From Plecoglossus altivelis (taxonomy: Eukaryota; Chordata; Actinopteri; Osmeriformes; Plecoglossidae), in contig BROE01000007.1 in NCBI GenBank assembly GCA_036571765.1, positions 4,696,887 through 4,760,886 of the forward strand: a stretch of DNA of 64,000 nucleotides. The letters run 5' to 3'. Of the stretch, positions 1-10,069 are shown piece by piece (position 1 is the first letter of the stretch; every line of letters begins with the position of its first letter). A program made the translations under genes and the position numbers. A model generated the notes under the pieces. The model made no database searches, was not told the origin of the DNA, and saw only the letters and a list, made by a program, of their open reading frames with translations.

Positions 1-1295
1 TTGCCACATGCAGAATGATATTGCTTGGCCTTTTGAATCGTTGTCCAGACGAAATATTCTCCCTGCAAGGAGGCAAGGCTACCCCTTTGTGAGAGCAGCT
101 TCAGGTGGACTGTAGCAGGTCCCAGCTGTAACAGAAGACGTGTTTGTTGTCGAGAACAATGACTTTTTGTTCGGCCGGGCATCGATGCAGGTGGGGACGA
201 GAGAGTCGGGAGCACATCGTCCTTCAACGTTTGCATGTCCAGAGGTTCGCCGAGTTCAACTTCATTTCTCCCACACAGTGCGCGGAGCCGTTAGTTACCT
301 GCCACCTGCCTTTTTTCCAGATATAATAACCGCCATTCTCGAATCGTGAGTCAGTTAGATTAGGGATTGTTTGCATGTTCTACCGAAGAGCAAATACATG
401 ACTGTACAGAAGTGAGTCGTTCACTTCTCGTCCGTATGATGTAGATCACACCCGGGTACAAAGGAACGGAGCAGTCGAACTTCTAACTGTGTATGCTGCT
501 AGGGTACACGGTTATTGTTGTTTTGGCCATGATTTCGCTCCGAGACTGGAAAAACCGGTGTGACAGATCTATCCGCAGAGCCCCCACGCCCCCCTCCCCA
601 AACACAGAGACAATTACTCATTGATGAATCCGACACCGTTGTAGAGACACACCTTGCTAGAGACCGGACTTCTTCCCCCTTGCCAAATGTTTACGTTTAT
701 TATGACACCATGTAGATCGATAGTTTAGATAGATCGTTTGGGTGGATTGCTGAAAACGCGATTTCTTTATGGCCCTGAACCTAAAATTAGTTAACAATAA
801 GTTAGCTAGCTAACTGGCTCGAATTAGCTTAATTATTGCTAGATGGAGTGGCACTAAACTGCCTTTGTCTTAACGTCAATGGACTCGCACAGGAACTCAG
901 CGCTAACAGTAGAGCTACTTAGCTTACACTCGGTCTATGACTTAATAAAGTATTCAGATTGGCAGTTCGCTGCTGTACTGCGTTAACGAGCTAGTGCTAC
1001 GTTAGCTTTAGCATGTTGTTGGTCTGCCAGCATATGCTAGCACAGCTAGAGTTAGCAAGCTACACCCAGCTAACCCTGATATTCGTAGTCGGATGCTGCT
1101 GCTGCCAACAACACCTATCCCGACGTCGAGAAGAGTTGGTTACAACATAAGATTCCGCTTTTCCAATTCAGTTTACGCTACTCGACATGACCGTCAACTA
1201 CAAATGAATGCGAACTTGTTAGCCAGCTTGTCAGATATTGTTAACAACACCTGTAGAGCCAAACAGTGAAGTGAAGAGTCGGGCCCGTCTCTCAC
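1..1295. other. Non-coding left edge, probably intron 1 of a gene leaving the window
   Basis: No convincing coding exon is seen. The open frames near 140-349 show no recognisable domain. The region is AT-rich and simple-sequence poor, with several TTAGCTAGC-like stretches (about 780-1080). If the splice donor at 1295/1296 on the minus strand is real, this is the first intron of a minus-strand gene whose coding exons lie left of the window. A GTGAGT donor-like string on the plus strand near 348 is noted but has no supporting open frame. Confidence 0.35.
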
Positions 1296-1560
1296 CTGAC
1301 TCGAAACGGTCGTCGCCCCGGCTGTGTCCACTTTTTTGCCCGCTACTTCACCCGGGCTTGGTTGATGTCCAGTTTCAACGGGTCACTTTCCTAAAAACCA
1401 GTTCAAAACTACTACCGCTGCGATGTTCACTGAGCCGATATTGTAGATTCGTTTACGTGCAAGCCCAGTTTCGCTTCGCTAACCAATACAGCGCATTCGC
1501 CCTCGATGTTTCCTGGACAAATCAATGGGTTACCACTCTGAACGCAAGTTGACTGGCTCA
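1296..1560 (-). other. Putative non-coding first exon of an unidentified minus-strand gene
   Basis: Read on the minus strand this CpG-containing block ends at 1296 in a strong CAG|GTGAGA donor. Just upstream (1600-1606) is an ETS-type CCCGGAA site, and an inverted CCAAT (ATTGG on the plus strand) lies near 1633. That layout is typical of a TATA-less housekeeping promoter with a 5' untranslated first exon. The exact transcription start is a guess. I cannot name the gene, because its coding exons would be outside the window. The 5' end lies only a few hundred bases past the galk1 poly(A) signals, so the two genes would be tandem neighbours. Confidence 0.35.
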
Positions 1561-1650
1561 TGGCTACCTTTACTGACTCCGCCTACGGACGGAAAAACAT
1601 TTCCGGGATAGCTAATGATTCAATATGTCTGTCCATTGGTCTATCTTTAT
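1561..1650 (-). promoter_or_regulatory. Putative TATA-less promoter (ETS + CCAAT)
   Basis: On the minus strand a CCGGAA ETS core lies at 1600-1606 and a CCAAT box near 1633, upstream of the putative first exon that ends at 1296. No TATA box is seen at a fitting distance. The assignment rests on motif content and on the splice donor downstream. Confidence 0.3.
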
Positions 1651-1836
1651 TATACTAGGTTAATAAACCTATACATTGTGCTGTCTCCTATTAGGTGTCT
1701 GCTATAATTTACAGTCCATTTACAAACAAAGCGAATATCTTTGTACTTTGTTTGACTGTTTATTTGTAATTAAACCCAAGTTCAATGCGAAATTGATCAG
1801 TGTTTCTTCCTTTAACTTATGCTGTTCTTGAAATGT

Positions 1837-1842
1837 TTTATT
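1837..1842 (-). terminator. galk1 poly(A) signal AATAAA
   Basis: AATAAA on the minus strand, about 380 bases downstream of the galk1 stop codon. A second AATAAA lies at 1759-1764. No AATAAA occurs between the kctd11 stop and this point, so kctd11 transcripts may use the same signal. Confidence 0.6.
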
Positions 1843-2220
1843 TCACTTGTTTTTTTGTTTTCAAGTTAAAAAGGTTGGATGGTTAGTGTATTCGTTATTA
1901 TAAAAATAAAAGATGCAATAGAATATATGCACATTTACATATTATATGTATTGGTTTGACTTGGACCATGCACGTTTCTGTTGATGGACATGATGGATAA
2001 AGGGACTCAATTCGCAGCTGACAAATGACAGATTTGTAAGACAACTTCATTTCCCTATGTACAATTTCACACACTAAAACATGGTGTATGTCACATGGAA
2101 TTAACAACAATTACGATACACAATCTCAGTATGATACAATTCAACAGGAATGCTGCGTGTTAATAATTCAAGTTTCAATCAAGTTTCTAAGGTGAAATGG
2201 TGTAGAAGCTCCATGTGGCT

Positions 2221-2292
2221 TCACAGACTGACGATCCTGGCTCCGGCGGAGGGAGTAGTGATGTAGAAGGTCGGAGATCCACCGTATTGCTC
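2221..2292 (-). other. galk1: galk1 terminal coding exon, separated by kctd11
   Basis: This short exon follows a TGCAG acceptor at 2293-2294 and encodes 23 residues plus TGA. The residues match the human GALK1 tail position by position in pattern (E-x-YGG-x-x-TFY, then G-A-x-x-V-x-L). Phase 0 fits the phase 0 end of exon 7 at 5609. It is easily missed, because kctd11 stands between it and the rest of the gene. Confidence 0.9.
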
Positions 2293-5200
2293 CTGCACAG
2301 ACAAACACAGAGCCCGTTTCTCATTACAAACAAAATTCAGCCTTGTCCCAGCCGTATGCGGTTGGAACAGGAAGTGGACGACCCAGCCAGGAAGAGGATA
2401 GAGGGTGAAGGTTTGGGTTTTGCTTCACAACTACAAACCTTTCCTTTCCGATGCTGATCCCTTCCGCTCACAAACTTCCTGATCCACTCCTTCCCCCCTT
2501 TTCTAAAAGTAGCCTTCACCTCCCCCCCCATCTCCTACACGAAACAAGCTTGTCTAAGAAAGACTTGTCTTTAGACAATGAAGAGGCGTGCTTCTGTTTC
2601 TCACATGGAACAACTTCTCTCCATACTAATGTCAAGAAATATCTGCCACGACACTGATCGAGGGGATGTTTAGAAAATCGCAATAACACACCTTTGAACG
2701 TCTCTTATTTTTCTGAATATTGCATTGATGTATGTAAAAAAAACGAAACTAAAAAACTTCAAAAAGGCAAAGATCAGGAAAATTTGAGAAACGTTTAGTG
2801 TTGGTTTGTCAAGAGTTAAAGGACTTGGATGAACGCTAACAGTTTGTCTTAGAAGTCGTCTGTGTGAGTAACTGTAGTCCTAGCTGGTTGGTGGGGAGGA
2901 GGGGAGGAGAAAGAGGAAGGGAGGCCTTATCAGACTGTGTTTTAGTGGCTCCCATCTAGCGAAACGATCCAATCAGCTGCGGACGAGACGGAGTGAACTG
3001 CAGTTCAGAATGTCTGCAGGGTCAGGGGTCACAGACTCCACCCTAAACCCCTCGGCCAGTGACACTGTCAGCAGCTCTTCCACGAAGCTGCGCGTGTCGG
3101 TGACCTCACAGGGGCCTCTGCGCTCACTGATGACATCACAGGGCCCTCCGGGGTGGGTCTGCGATGTTTCCGGGTCTGTGACAACGAGGCCTCGGTATAG
3201 CAGCTTGTTGTACTGATCCTGGGGCAGCTCCTCTGGTCTGGGGACCCACTCCAGCCTCACCCGGTTCTGCCTCGGCTCGGCCAACTGGGGGGCACTGAGA
3301 CCCTGGGGAGTCCAGTAGGACAAGCGTCCACAGAGCAGGAGCAGGAAGGCTCGCCAGGTGCAGAACAGCTCTGCAGTCAGGACCCGGACTGAGCACGTGC
3401 GAAGCTCGTAGTTCTCAGGCCCGCGGCGCAGGTTGAAGTGGAGAACGCGCACCTGGAGAGAAACGCACACGCTCACCGTGAGCTGGGCCAGAATTACATA
3501 CCTATCAGCCCTTCCTGGGTAGATAAAGGGAAGACAATGACATGCTTTGCAAAAAGAAAAAAGGAAAAAAAAAGAAAAAGTAAAGCAAAAATGCTTCACG
3601 AGAAAACTAAATGAAGAGGCCCAGCAAACATTTCCTCCTACTGCTGCACAAACACAGACAACACAAAGACATCTTGGGTGGCTAAGACTCTTGCACAATA
3701 CTGTATATGTATATACATCAACTGACCAACCTATCTTCTGTACACACACACAACTGGCTGAAACTAGTCCCTCCCCCCCACACACCACACACAGACACAC
3801 ACACACCTTACAGTCCACCTCCGCCAGCAGCATGGCCCCTGGCGGGCCCCCTCCCTCGCAGAGTGGCCGGGCCTCCTCGTAGCGGCGTACCTCTTCCAGC
3901 AGGGGGCGGATCTGGTAGAAGTCTGCCTCTCTGCGGAGCAGCGGAAGCTCAGAGAAGCCGCGCGGCAGGTCCAGCGAGCCGGAGCGCAGGAAGTTCAGAA
4001 CGTACCGGAACAATCTTCCATCCCTGTCGATGAAGACGTTACCCTGCCGGTCTCGGAGCAGGGAGATCTGCCCGGTGAACATGGCCCCTAGCATGGACTC
4101 TCTGCAGCGGGTCAGAGTGTCCAGGGTGGTGCTGTACAGCTCCCCGCCCACGTTTAACGCCACCGGGTCCCGAAGGGACGGCCCGGTAACGGTGTCGTCA
4201 CAGTTACGGCCCGGCGGGTTGAGATTCAGCATAGTTTCTTCTTCTTAGACTGGTGAGACGAACTGCTGGGTTTTTGTTTTCGTGACTTGGTGGATCAGCT
4301 GACCTAGTCTTGGGATCCAGCGGGTGATCCTGTGTTGCTCTGTGGCTCAGCCTAGATCTCCTCTGGGTGTAACTGCGGGAAAATGGATTTTTGCGGAACG
4401 GAACTCTGAGAGTTGGAGAGGAGTTCCCAAAAAGTTCTGCAGGTTCCTTTTGTGTTCCGGAGGATTCTTTTCTTTTACGGGGCGCTGAGGCAGAGCGGTA
4501 ACCAGGGGATACGGGAAGGTTGAGGGAAGAAAAAAAAAGCGACAACGAAATCTGTTTGTCTCGCTCTACAACAAAGTTCTGTCAATCTCAATGATAACTG
4601 CTTGGGAATAATTAAATAAATAAATAAGAGAGAGAGGGGTAGGGGGGGGTGAGGGGAATCCTTTCCAGATGGACTGGACCGTGTAGCTCAAGTTGCTTGG
4701 GGAGTGGGGAAGAAACTGTCTAAGACTGTGGTGGATGTCAGTGGCCTGGGCCAATTGTGTGAGCCAGCTGCTTGTGTTTCAGTGGACTGACTGGGAGAGA
4801 GAGAGGGAGGGAGGGTGGAGGAGAGGGAGAGACAGGGAGAGAGAGACAGGGCCACAGTGACCAGACTTGCATGCTAATAAACGGACCCTTCTGGACTAGA
4901 GCTCTACAGAGCTGGCTTTCATTGGCAGCTCGTACCCCCTGGTCTCAGACACGCAGAGCTCTTTCTCTTGCTCTGTCTCTCGCTCTGTCTCCTCTCTATG
5001 TCTCTGAAACTGTCCGAGTCAGACACAGTCTGGAGCTTCCTGTTGAAGTTACAGCTAAATGTATAAAAAAAAACACATGATAAATATAGCTGCAACACGC
5101 ATGATCTTTCAGTCGCACACTCACATTTCCATAACGTATAGCTAACATCTGTTTTATTTACCCAGTCAACTGCCACAGCTAAGACCACACCCTACTTACC

Positions 5201-8200
5201 ACCCTAAGGTGCTGTGTGTGTTGGTTTGTCTGTATACATTCCTACCTGCATGGTGGTTTTTAGAGTGTATGTGTTTGTCTGTTTACATTCCCACCTGTGT
5301 TTACATTCCCACCTCGATATGCTACATGGTGTTGTCTAGTGTGTGTGTTTCCACTCCCACCTGGATATGCTGCATGGTGTTGTCTAGTGTGTGTGTTTCC
5401 ACTCCCACCTGGATATGCTGCATGGTGTTGTCTAGTGCGTGTGTGTTTCCACTCCCACCTGGATATGCTGCATGGTGTTGTCTAGTGCGTGTGTGTTTCC
5501 ACTCCCACCTGGATATGCTGCATGGTGTTGTCTAGTGTGTGTGTGTTTCCACTCCCACCTGGATATGCTGCATGGTGTTGTCTAGTGTGTGTGTGTTTCC
5601 ACTCCCACCTGGATATGCTGCATGGTGTTGTCCATGGCGCTGGCTTCCAGGAGTGTGACAGTGCAGCCACCAAAACCTCCTCCAGTCATCCTGCTTCCAT
5701 ACACCCCCTCCACCTGCATGGCTGCCACCACCAGCTGGTCCAGCTCTGGGCAGCTGACCTCGTACAGGTCCCTACACACAGCAGGGGGCATGCTCAGAAC
5801 AGCAGCTCTCAACCAAGGTTGTTCGCTGTCGGCGGGCACATATAATAATAACAACTAATACTAATGGATATGCTAGGATGGGTGTTGTCTTGGTGTGTGC
5901 TTGTCACTCCTGGATATGCTAGCATGGTGTTGATTCTCATGGCGCTGGCTTTCAGGAGTGTGACGTGCAGCACCAACTCTCCAGTATCCCTGCTTCCATA
6001 CACCTTACTGCATGGCTGCCACCACCAGCTGGTCCAGCTCTGGGCAGCTGACCTCGTACAGGTCCCTACACACAGCAGGGGGCATGCTCAGAACAGCAGC
6101 TCTCAACCAAGGTTGTTCGCTGTCGGCGGGCACATATAATAATAACAACTAATAACTAAAAGTCTGACTAATAATCAGAGATACTGTTGGTGACAATGTT
6201 GCTACAATAAGCTTCAAAGGGGGTTCATTCTCGATGTATGAATTAAATATGAGTAGGTTTAATGCCTGAAAATATCACTTGAAGGGGAAAAACTCAAGAC
6301 ATGTTTAAGTCATAGAAGTTAAGACCATTTTTACACCAGATTGCCTAAAGTTTTCCCGTTTTGAACCAACTTTCCCACTACAAGGCTGCTATAGCCAATC
6401 AGCATTCCCTCTTGCTGGGGAAATGAGAAGACAACTATTTAATTCTTCTCTCACTCTTTGTATTTTGAGTTGTAAATGAACAGCAACAAATGTATGCTTT
6501 TAGATCTATAGAATCTTCATCAAGAATAACTATCCATACTTATCTAAATTTTCAAAATTATTACTATTTACTGAAGTTTCAAAAATGCACGCATCTGCAA
6601 CTGACACAAGCAAACCTCATGTTTTTGCTGAAATTGAACCCCTCTCTAGATATATGATTATTTTAATATGCGGTTTATGATTCAGTTCCTCATTCTTTGC
6701 CAGTTGAGGTTTCATTCTAAAGCCATGCCTGTTTTCTAGTGCCTTTGGTTTTTGCAATGCCTGTTTCTATACTTATTAATAGCTAAAAGGAAGCTCATCC
6801 ATGAAAATTCCATGTGATAAATACAGATTTTGGGGGTTTTCCCCTTGATGCATGTCATGCTGTCATGTACAGTACTGCTGTGTTCAGTACAGTTGTGCTC
6901 AGTTCTGTTGTGTTCCTCAGTGTTCAGAGCTGTTGTCTTAAGTAGCATTGTCTTCAGTAGCATTCAGCCCTATCGTGTGCGGTAGCGTTCAGCACCGTCG
7001 TGTTCATTCGTGTTCAGTACCTCAGGGAGTTGTGACTCTCCACCATGAGAGCGCCAAACTCCCGGTAGGCCCCTCTCTTCAGGGCGTCGGCAGCCCGGGC
7101 GGTTCGCTCTATCTCCTCGATGACATGACGCGCCCTGCGCCAGGAGACCTCGTCCAGACGGGCTCTGGCGTCTGCAACAATAGGAGGGAAAAAAATCAAG
7201 AGCAACAACAGACAACGGCAGAGCCAAGATTCAAAATCCACTTCCTGGTTTCGGGTCAGCTATCTCTGGAAGAGGAGACTGAGGAGAATCCAGAGTCACA
7301 ATCCTTTTGAAAATCAACAAGATGGCAAGAAGATCAATTTTGATAACTTTCCAGTCATCTGTTCCCCTTTTACCACTTCCTGCTTCTTGTTGACCTCTTC
7401 TCGTTCTATCCCTCGTCCACCTCCTCCTCTTCCTGTTCCACCTCTCTTCTTCCTAAACTTCCTCCTATATCCTCCTTCACTTCCTCTCCTCGCCTCTCCT
7501 TTCCTCTCCTCTCCCTCTGCTTGTTCCCTTGTTGGTTCTCACCCTCCAGATCCTTCAGGGTGGCGTCCCTTAGACTGGCCTTTCCCAAGATGGCGGCAGC
7601 CTGCTCGCACTGCCGTCGTCTGTCCGGGTACTCGCTGCCCGTAAGGGAGTGCTTGACATTAGAGTTGGTGATGAGGATGACCAGGGCAGGGTCAGCCAGA
7701 GGCACAAGGGTCGCCTCTAGAGACCTGGGACAGAGACAGGAAGTGAGAGAGCGAAACAACAGGAAGTTTGTATCTGTTGCTGTGGAGTCAACTAGATAGG
7801 TGGTTCACAATGGGACAATGAAGATAGCCTGAACGCTCCCAGGCAGGAAATAAACCAAAAATTATAAATACAAAATCAAAAAAGTAAACAACATAGTAGA
7901 ATACTACTTTTTTTCCAAGGATTTTCTAGATACAGTGTCTGCTAAATGAACGAAATGCAAGTGCAATGTCATTCCATCTTTGTTGTCCCCAAATGTGGAC
8001 CTTTACTTCTGTGTCCACAGGAAGGTTGTAACATATAACAGTCATCCCATCCCTTTCAATAACAACATATCAGTAGTGCTGCTTTCTGGTCCAGACGGCC
8101 GTCCCGAGAGAGAGAACGCCTGTGCCCACCTGCAGTCTATGAGCAGGGCTTGACCCTCCTGTCCAAGCACAGACACAAACTGGTCCATGATGCCACAGGG

Positions 8201-9320
8201 GACGCCGGCATGGCTGTGTTCCGCCTGCTGGCATGCCACCGCCTTCGCCACCTGGTCACCATCGTCTGAGGAAGGGGGGGGGGGTGAGGAAGGGGGTGGT
8301 GAGTGAGGCTGATTCATGCACAGTCCTATTGCATAGTTCCAGGCTGAACCCCCGGGTGGGTCAGAGGTTCCCACCTGGACAGAGCTGCTGGAGGAAGGTG
8401 TAGACAGCTACCTCCAGAGAGGCAGAGCTGGACAGGCCCCCACCCAGAGGAACGCTGCTGGCTACCACTGCTCTGAAGCCTGGGAGACCTGGAGCTAGTG
8501 GGAGGACGATGGGAGAGTGGGGGAGAACAGAAGGAGGGAGAGAATAAAAGGGGGAGAGGTGGATGAGCGGAATAAAGGAGATTTAGACCTTTTTTCCAGG
8601 AATTGTTATTTTTTGCATGTAGTCCCACCACAGTATTTTGTCCCTATACAATTTACTTCTATGTTTATTGTCTGCACCAGTTTCACCAGAGAAAATGTAA
8701 ATGTTTCTGATGTTGACAGTCTAGTTTGATATCACAATTCTGTGCTACAAAGATTGGACCATTCTGTATTTTTACCTCTGTAATGCTGCACAACTCCCTT
8801 CACATAGTTGGCCCAGCTGGGTTTCCCAGGAGACAGAACTTCCCCCGGTTTGGGAAGGTCAAAGGTCACCCTCCTGGGCTCCTCCACATCCTTCTCAGCC
8901 GTTACTATGGTGACGCTCTGCCCAGGGGTCCGACGGCCCACCACCACTGTCACCAGAGGCAGAGCCTGGGAGAGGGAGGGAGGGATAGATAGATGGATGG
9001 ACAGAGGGAGAGGTGATTTGAGTATTGTTTCTGAGTGCACATTTGGAATAATCTGGGAGAACTGAATTTTATTGGAAGTAAAATTTCAATCAACTTCTCA
9101 ATAGTTCAAATCGACAACCAGTGATCCTCGGTGGGAGCACTTGTGCCTTTCTCACCATTGGCAAGACGAATCCTTGATTGTAGTCAGTGTGTTCCCCTAT
9201 CAGATTAACCCTGCCAGGAGCGCACACTGCCACCTCCGGACCATCTCCCTCGAAGTTCTGCTCGAACACACTTCGAGCCCTCGCCACCAAGTCGGAAACA
9301 CTCGGAGCTTTGCTGGCCAT
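2221..9320 (-). CDS. galk1: Galactokinase 1, complete, 8 coding exons
   Basis: Cytosolic GHMP kinase that phosphorylates galactose with ATP to galactose-1-phosphate, the entry step of the Leloir pathway. Exons: 9156-9320, 8776-8965, 8375-8488, 8130-8265, 7543-7724, 7021-7171, 5609-5771, 2221-2292. All junctions are GT-AG and in phase, giving 390 aa (human about 392). Motif 1 APGRVNLIGEHTDYN starts at residue 34, with Arg37. Motif 2, SSVPLGGGLSSSAS in exon 3, is the nucleotide loop. CGIMDQF in exon 4 places the catalytic Asp at 184. Motif 3 GGGFGG is in exon 7. The last exon starts EQYGGSPTFYIT, ends ARIVSL and matches the human C-terminus. The last intron (2293-5608) contains kctd11 and a minisatellite of the exon 7 donor. 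A broken second copy of exon 7 lies at about 5905-6065. The start Met at 9320 gives a normal N-terminus. Confidence 0.96.
2293..2972 (-). other. Between galk1 last exon and kctd11 stop (kctd11 3' UTR region)
   Basis: No exon is recognised here. The interval must hold the kctd11 3' untranslated region and the end of galk1 intron 7. On the minus strand no AATAAA or ATTAAA is present; the nearest variant is AATAAG at 2704-2709. A purine-rich stretch (2890-2925 on the plus strand) gives a pyrimidine tract on the transcribed strand. Confidence 0.5.
2973..4232 (-). CDS. kctd11: BTB/KCTD adaptor protein, KCTD11 type, two coding exons
   Basis: Family members bind Cullin-3 through a BTB/T1 domain. 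KCTD11 (REN) is known to promote HDAC1 degradation and dampen Hedgehog signalling. Exon 1 is 3807-4232 and exon 2 is 2973-3452. The AAG|GTGTGT donor and CTCCAG acceptor join in phase 0 to give 301 aa. The BTB domain (about residues 22-120) shows LNVGGELY, SMLGAMF, FIDRDGRLFRYVLNFLRSGSLDLPRG split over normal spacing, then READFYQIRPLL. Exon 2 carries the KCTD11-specific part: LHFNLRRGPENYEL, LEWVPRPEELP and a LVRS end, like human LVHFSARRGPHHYEL and LRFVRH. The intron is 354 bases, a multiple of three and stop-free, so one open frame runs straight through it. The Met at 4232 has A at -3. The gene lies inside galk1 intron 7 on the same strand. Confidence 0.9.
   Translation of the reverse strand: MLNLNPPGRNCDDTVTGPSLRDPVALNVGGELYSTTLDTLTRCRESMLGAMFTGQISLLRDRQGNVFIDRDGRLFRYVLNFLRSGSLDLPRGFSELPLLRREADFYQIRPLLEEVRRYEEARPLCEGGGPPGAMLLAEVDCKVCVCLCVVCGGEGLVSASCVCVQKIGWSVDVYTYTVLCKSLSHPRCLCVVCVCAAVGGNVCWASSFSFLVKHFCFTFSFFFLFSFCKACHCLPFIYPGRADRYVILAQLTVSVCVSLQVRVLHFNLRRGPENYELRTCSVRVLTAELFCTWRAFLLLLCGRLSYWTPQGLSAPQLAEPRQNRVRLEWVPRPEELPQDQYNKLLYRGLVVTDPETSQTHPGGPCDVISERRGPCEVTDTRSFVEELLTVSLAEGFRVESVTPDPADILNCSSLRLVRS
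4233..5285 (-). other. Upstream region of kctd11 inside galk1 intron 7
   Basis: No coding exon is seen. This block must contain the kctd11 promoter and 5' UTR if the nested gene is transcribed on its own. It holds an AATA-rich run near 4611-4625, a purine tract (GAGAGGGAGGG-like, 4793-4855) and CT-rich sequence near 4965-5000. I see no clear TATA box or CpG island. The minus-strand open frame 4204-4545 overlaps the kctd11 start in another frame and has no domain. Confidence 0.4.
5286..5633 (-). repeat. 50-bp minisatellite made from the galk1 exon 7 donor
   Basis: Tandem units of 50 bases (one of 48, plus degenerate copies at the left end) begin at 5353, 5401, 5451, 5501 and 5551 and run into the true exon end at 5601-5633. 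Each unit, on the minus strand, carries CACCATGCAGCATATCCAG followed by the donor GTGGGAGTGG, then a CA run and TAGACAA. The 3' end of galk1 exon 7 with its splice donor is therefore repeated about six times. Each unit has an in-frame TAG shortly after the donor. Confidence 0.9.
5866..6154 (-). pseudogene. Broken tandem copy of galk1 exon 7 and its flank
   Basis: About 250-290 bases, from the exon 7 donor to a shared TAATAATAACAACTAATA end (5841-5858 and 6131-6148), occur twice in tandem. In this copy the acceptor side (start 6065, TGTAG|GGACC) and the DLYEVSCPELDQLVVAAM segment are intact. An 8-base loss then makes Q followed by TAA. The GGGFGG motif is disrupted, and the donor has become CCAGGAGTGA, with no GT. 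It is best read as a dead duplicate exon that should normally be skipped. Confidence 0.85.
6155..7020 (-). other. galk1 intron 6, no exon seen
   Basis: AT-rich intron without recognisable exons. At 6860-6990 there is a degenerate array of about 20 bases around TGTTCAGTAC/GTTGT, next to the exon 6 donor at 7021. Confidence 0.6.
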
Positions 9321-10069
9321 GGCGCAATGTTAGGATTCTAATGCTGCGATTCGTACAACGTTTAAAACTGGAATTACCTTTTGTAATTTGGCGTCTCAGT
9401 ATATTGCTATGTTACAGTATGACAAAGTTGTCAAATATTGCTATGTTACAGTATGAAAAGTAACTGACAACGTTCTCGATTTAAAATATCAATATTTCAT
9501 TTCTGAGAAAGTAATCATAAGGATGTCATGTGTTTATCGCAATAATAGGTAGTGAGTTCATTCACTTCCTTATTCAAACGTGGAGTCAGCTTCAGAATAA
9601 AGGTCTTTTAAGGTCTTCTATAATGCTTTTCAACAAAGTATCAAAATACATACAATGTCAAGTATTGTAAACTATACATTTCATAAATATACATATATAA
9701 GTAATATTTGCATGCCTTGAATACAGTTAGAATTAAAACAGAGATAGAACACATCCTAAATCGGTGTAGTTATAGTGCATATGGGATTTGCTTTAACTAC
9801 ATAACCAGAGGGATGGAAAGAGATTTCGGTAGGAAAGGCCTCAGGTCCTGTCATAGCCTATGCATGACTCTCACTGCATTAGCATGTTAAAAGAATATTG
9901 AACTTGCTTCATACTACAGGCCCCTAGTTAATATACGTTGGTTGATATACAATATATGTAGGTATATGAACACTGTGGCCTACAGTGTAGCGTAGTATCA
10001 GTAGAATAACATTCTATCAATCTTATAAAAACATCTTATAAAAACATCACAAATGCACATCACAACCCT
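9321..10069. other. galk1 promoter side / kif19 downstream intergenic spacer
   Basis: About 750 bases between the galk1 start codon and the kif19 poly(A) site. The sequence is AT-rich with a short direct repeat of ATTGCTATGTTACAGTATGA at about 9403 and 9436. No TATA box or CpG island is obvious. It should hold the galk1 promoter and 5' UTR. Confidence 0.5.

Noticed and set aside
2973..4232. A single-exon 419-residue protein
   Set aside because: The middle 118 residues (Cys/Val-rich, from a CA/TG repeat) have no counterpart, and good splice sites remove them exactly to give a normal KCTD11.
4204..4545. Minus-strand open frame of 113 residues upstream of kctd11
   Set aside because: It overlaps the kctd11 start in another frame, shows no domain, and may only be part of the 5' UTR.
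5905..6065. A mutually exclusive alternative exon 7 of galk1
   Set aside because: The copy has an in-frame stop, a disrupted GGGFGG motif and no GT donor, so it cannot replace exon 7.
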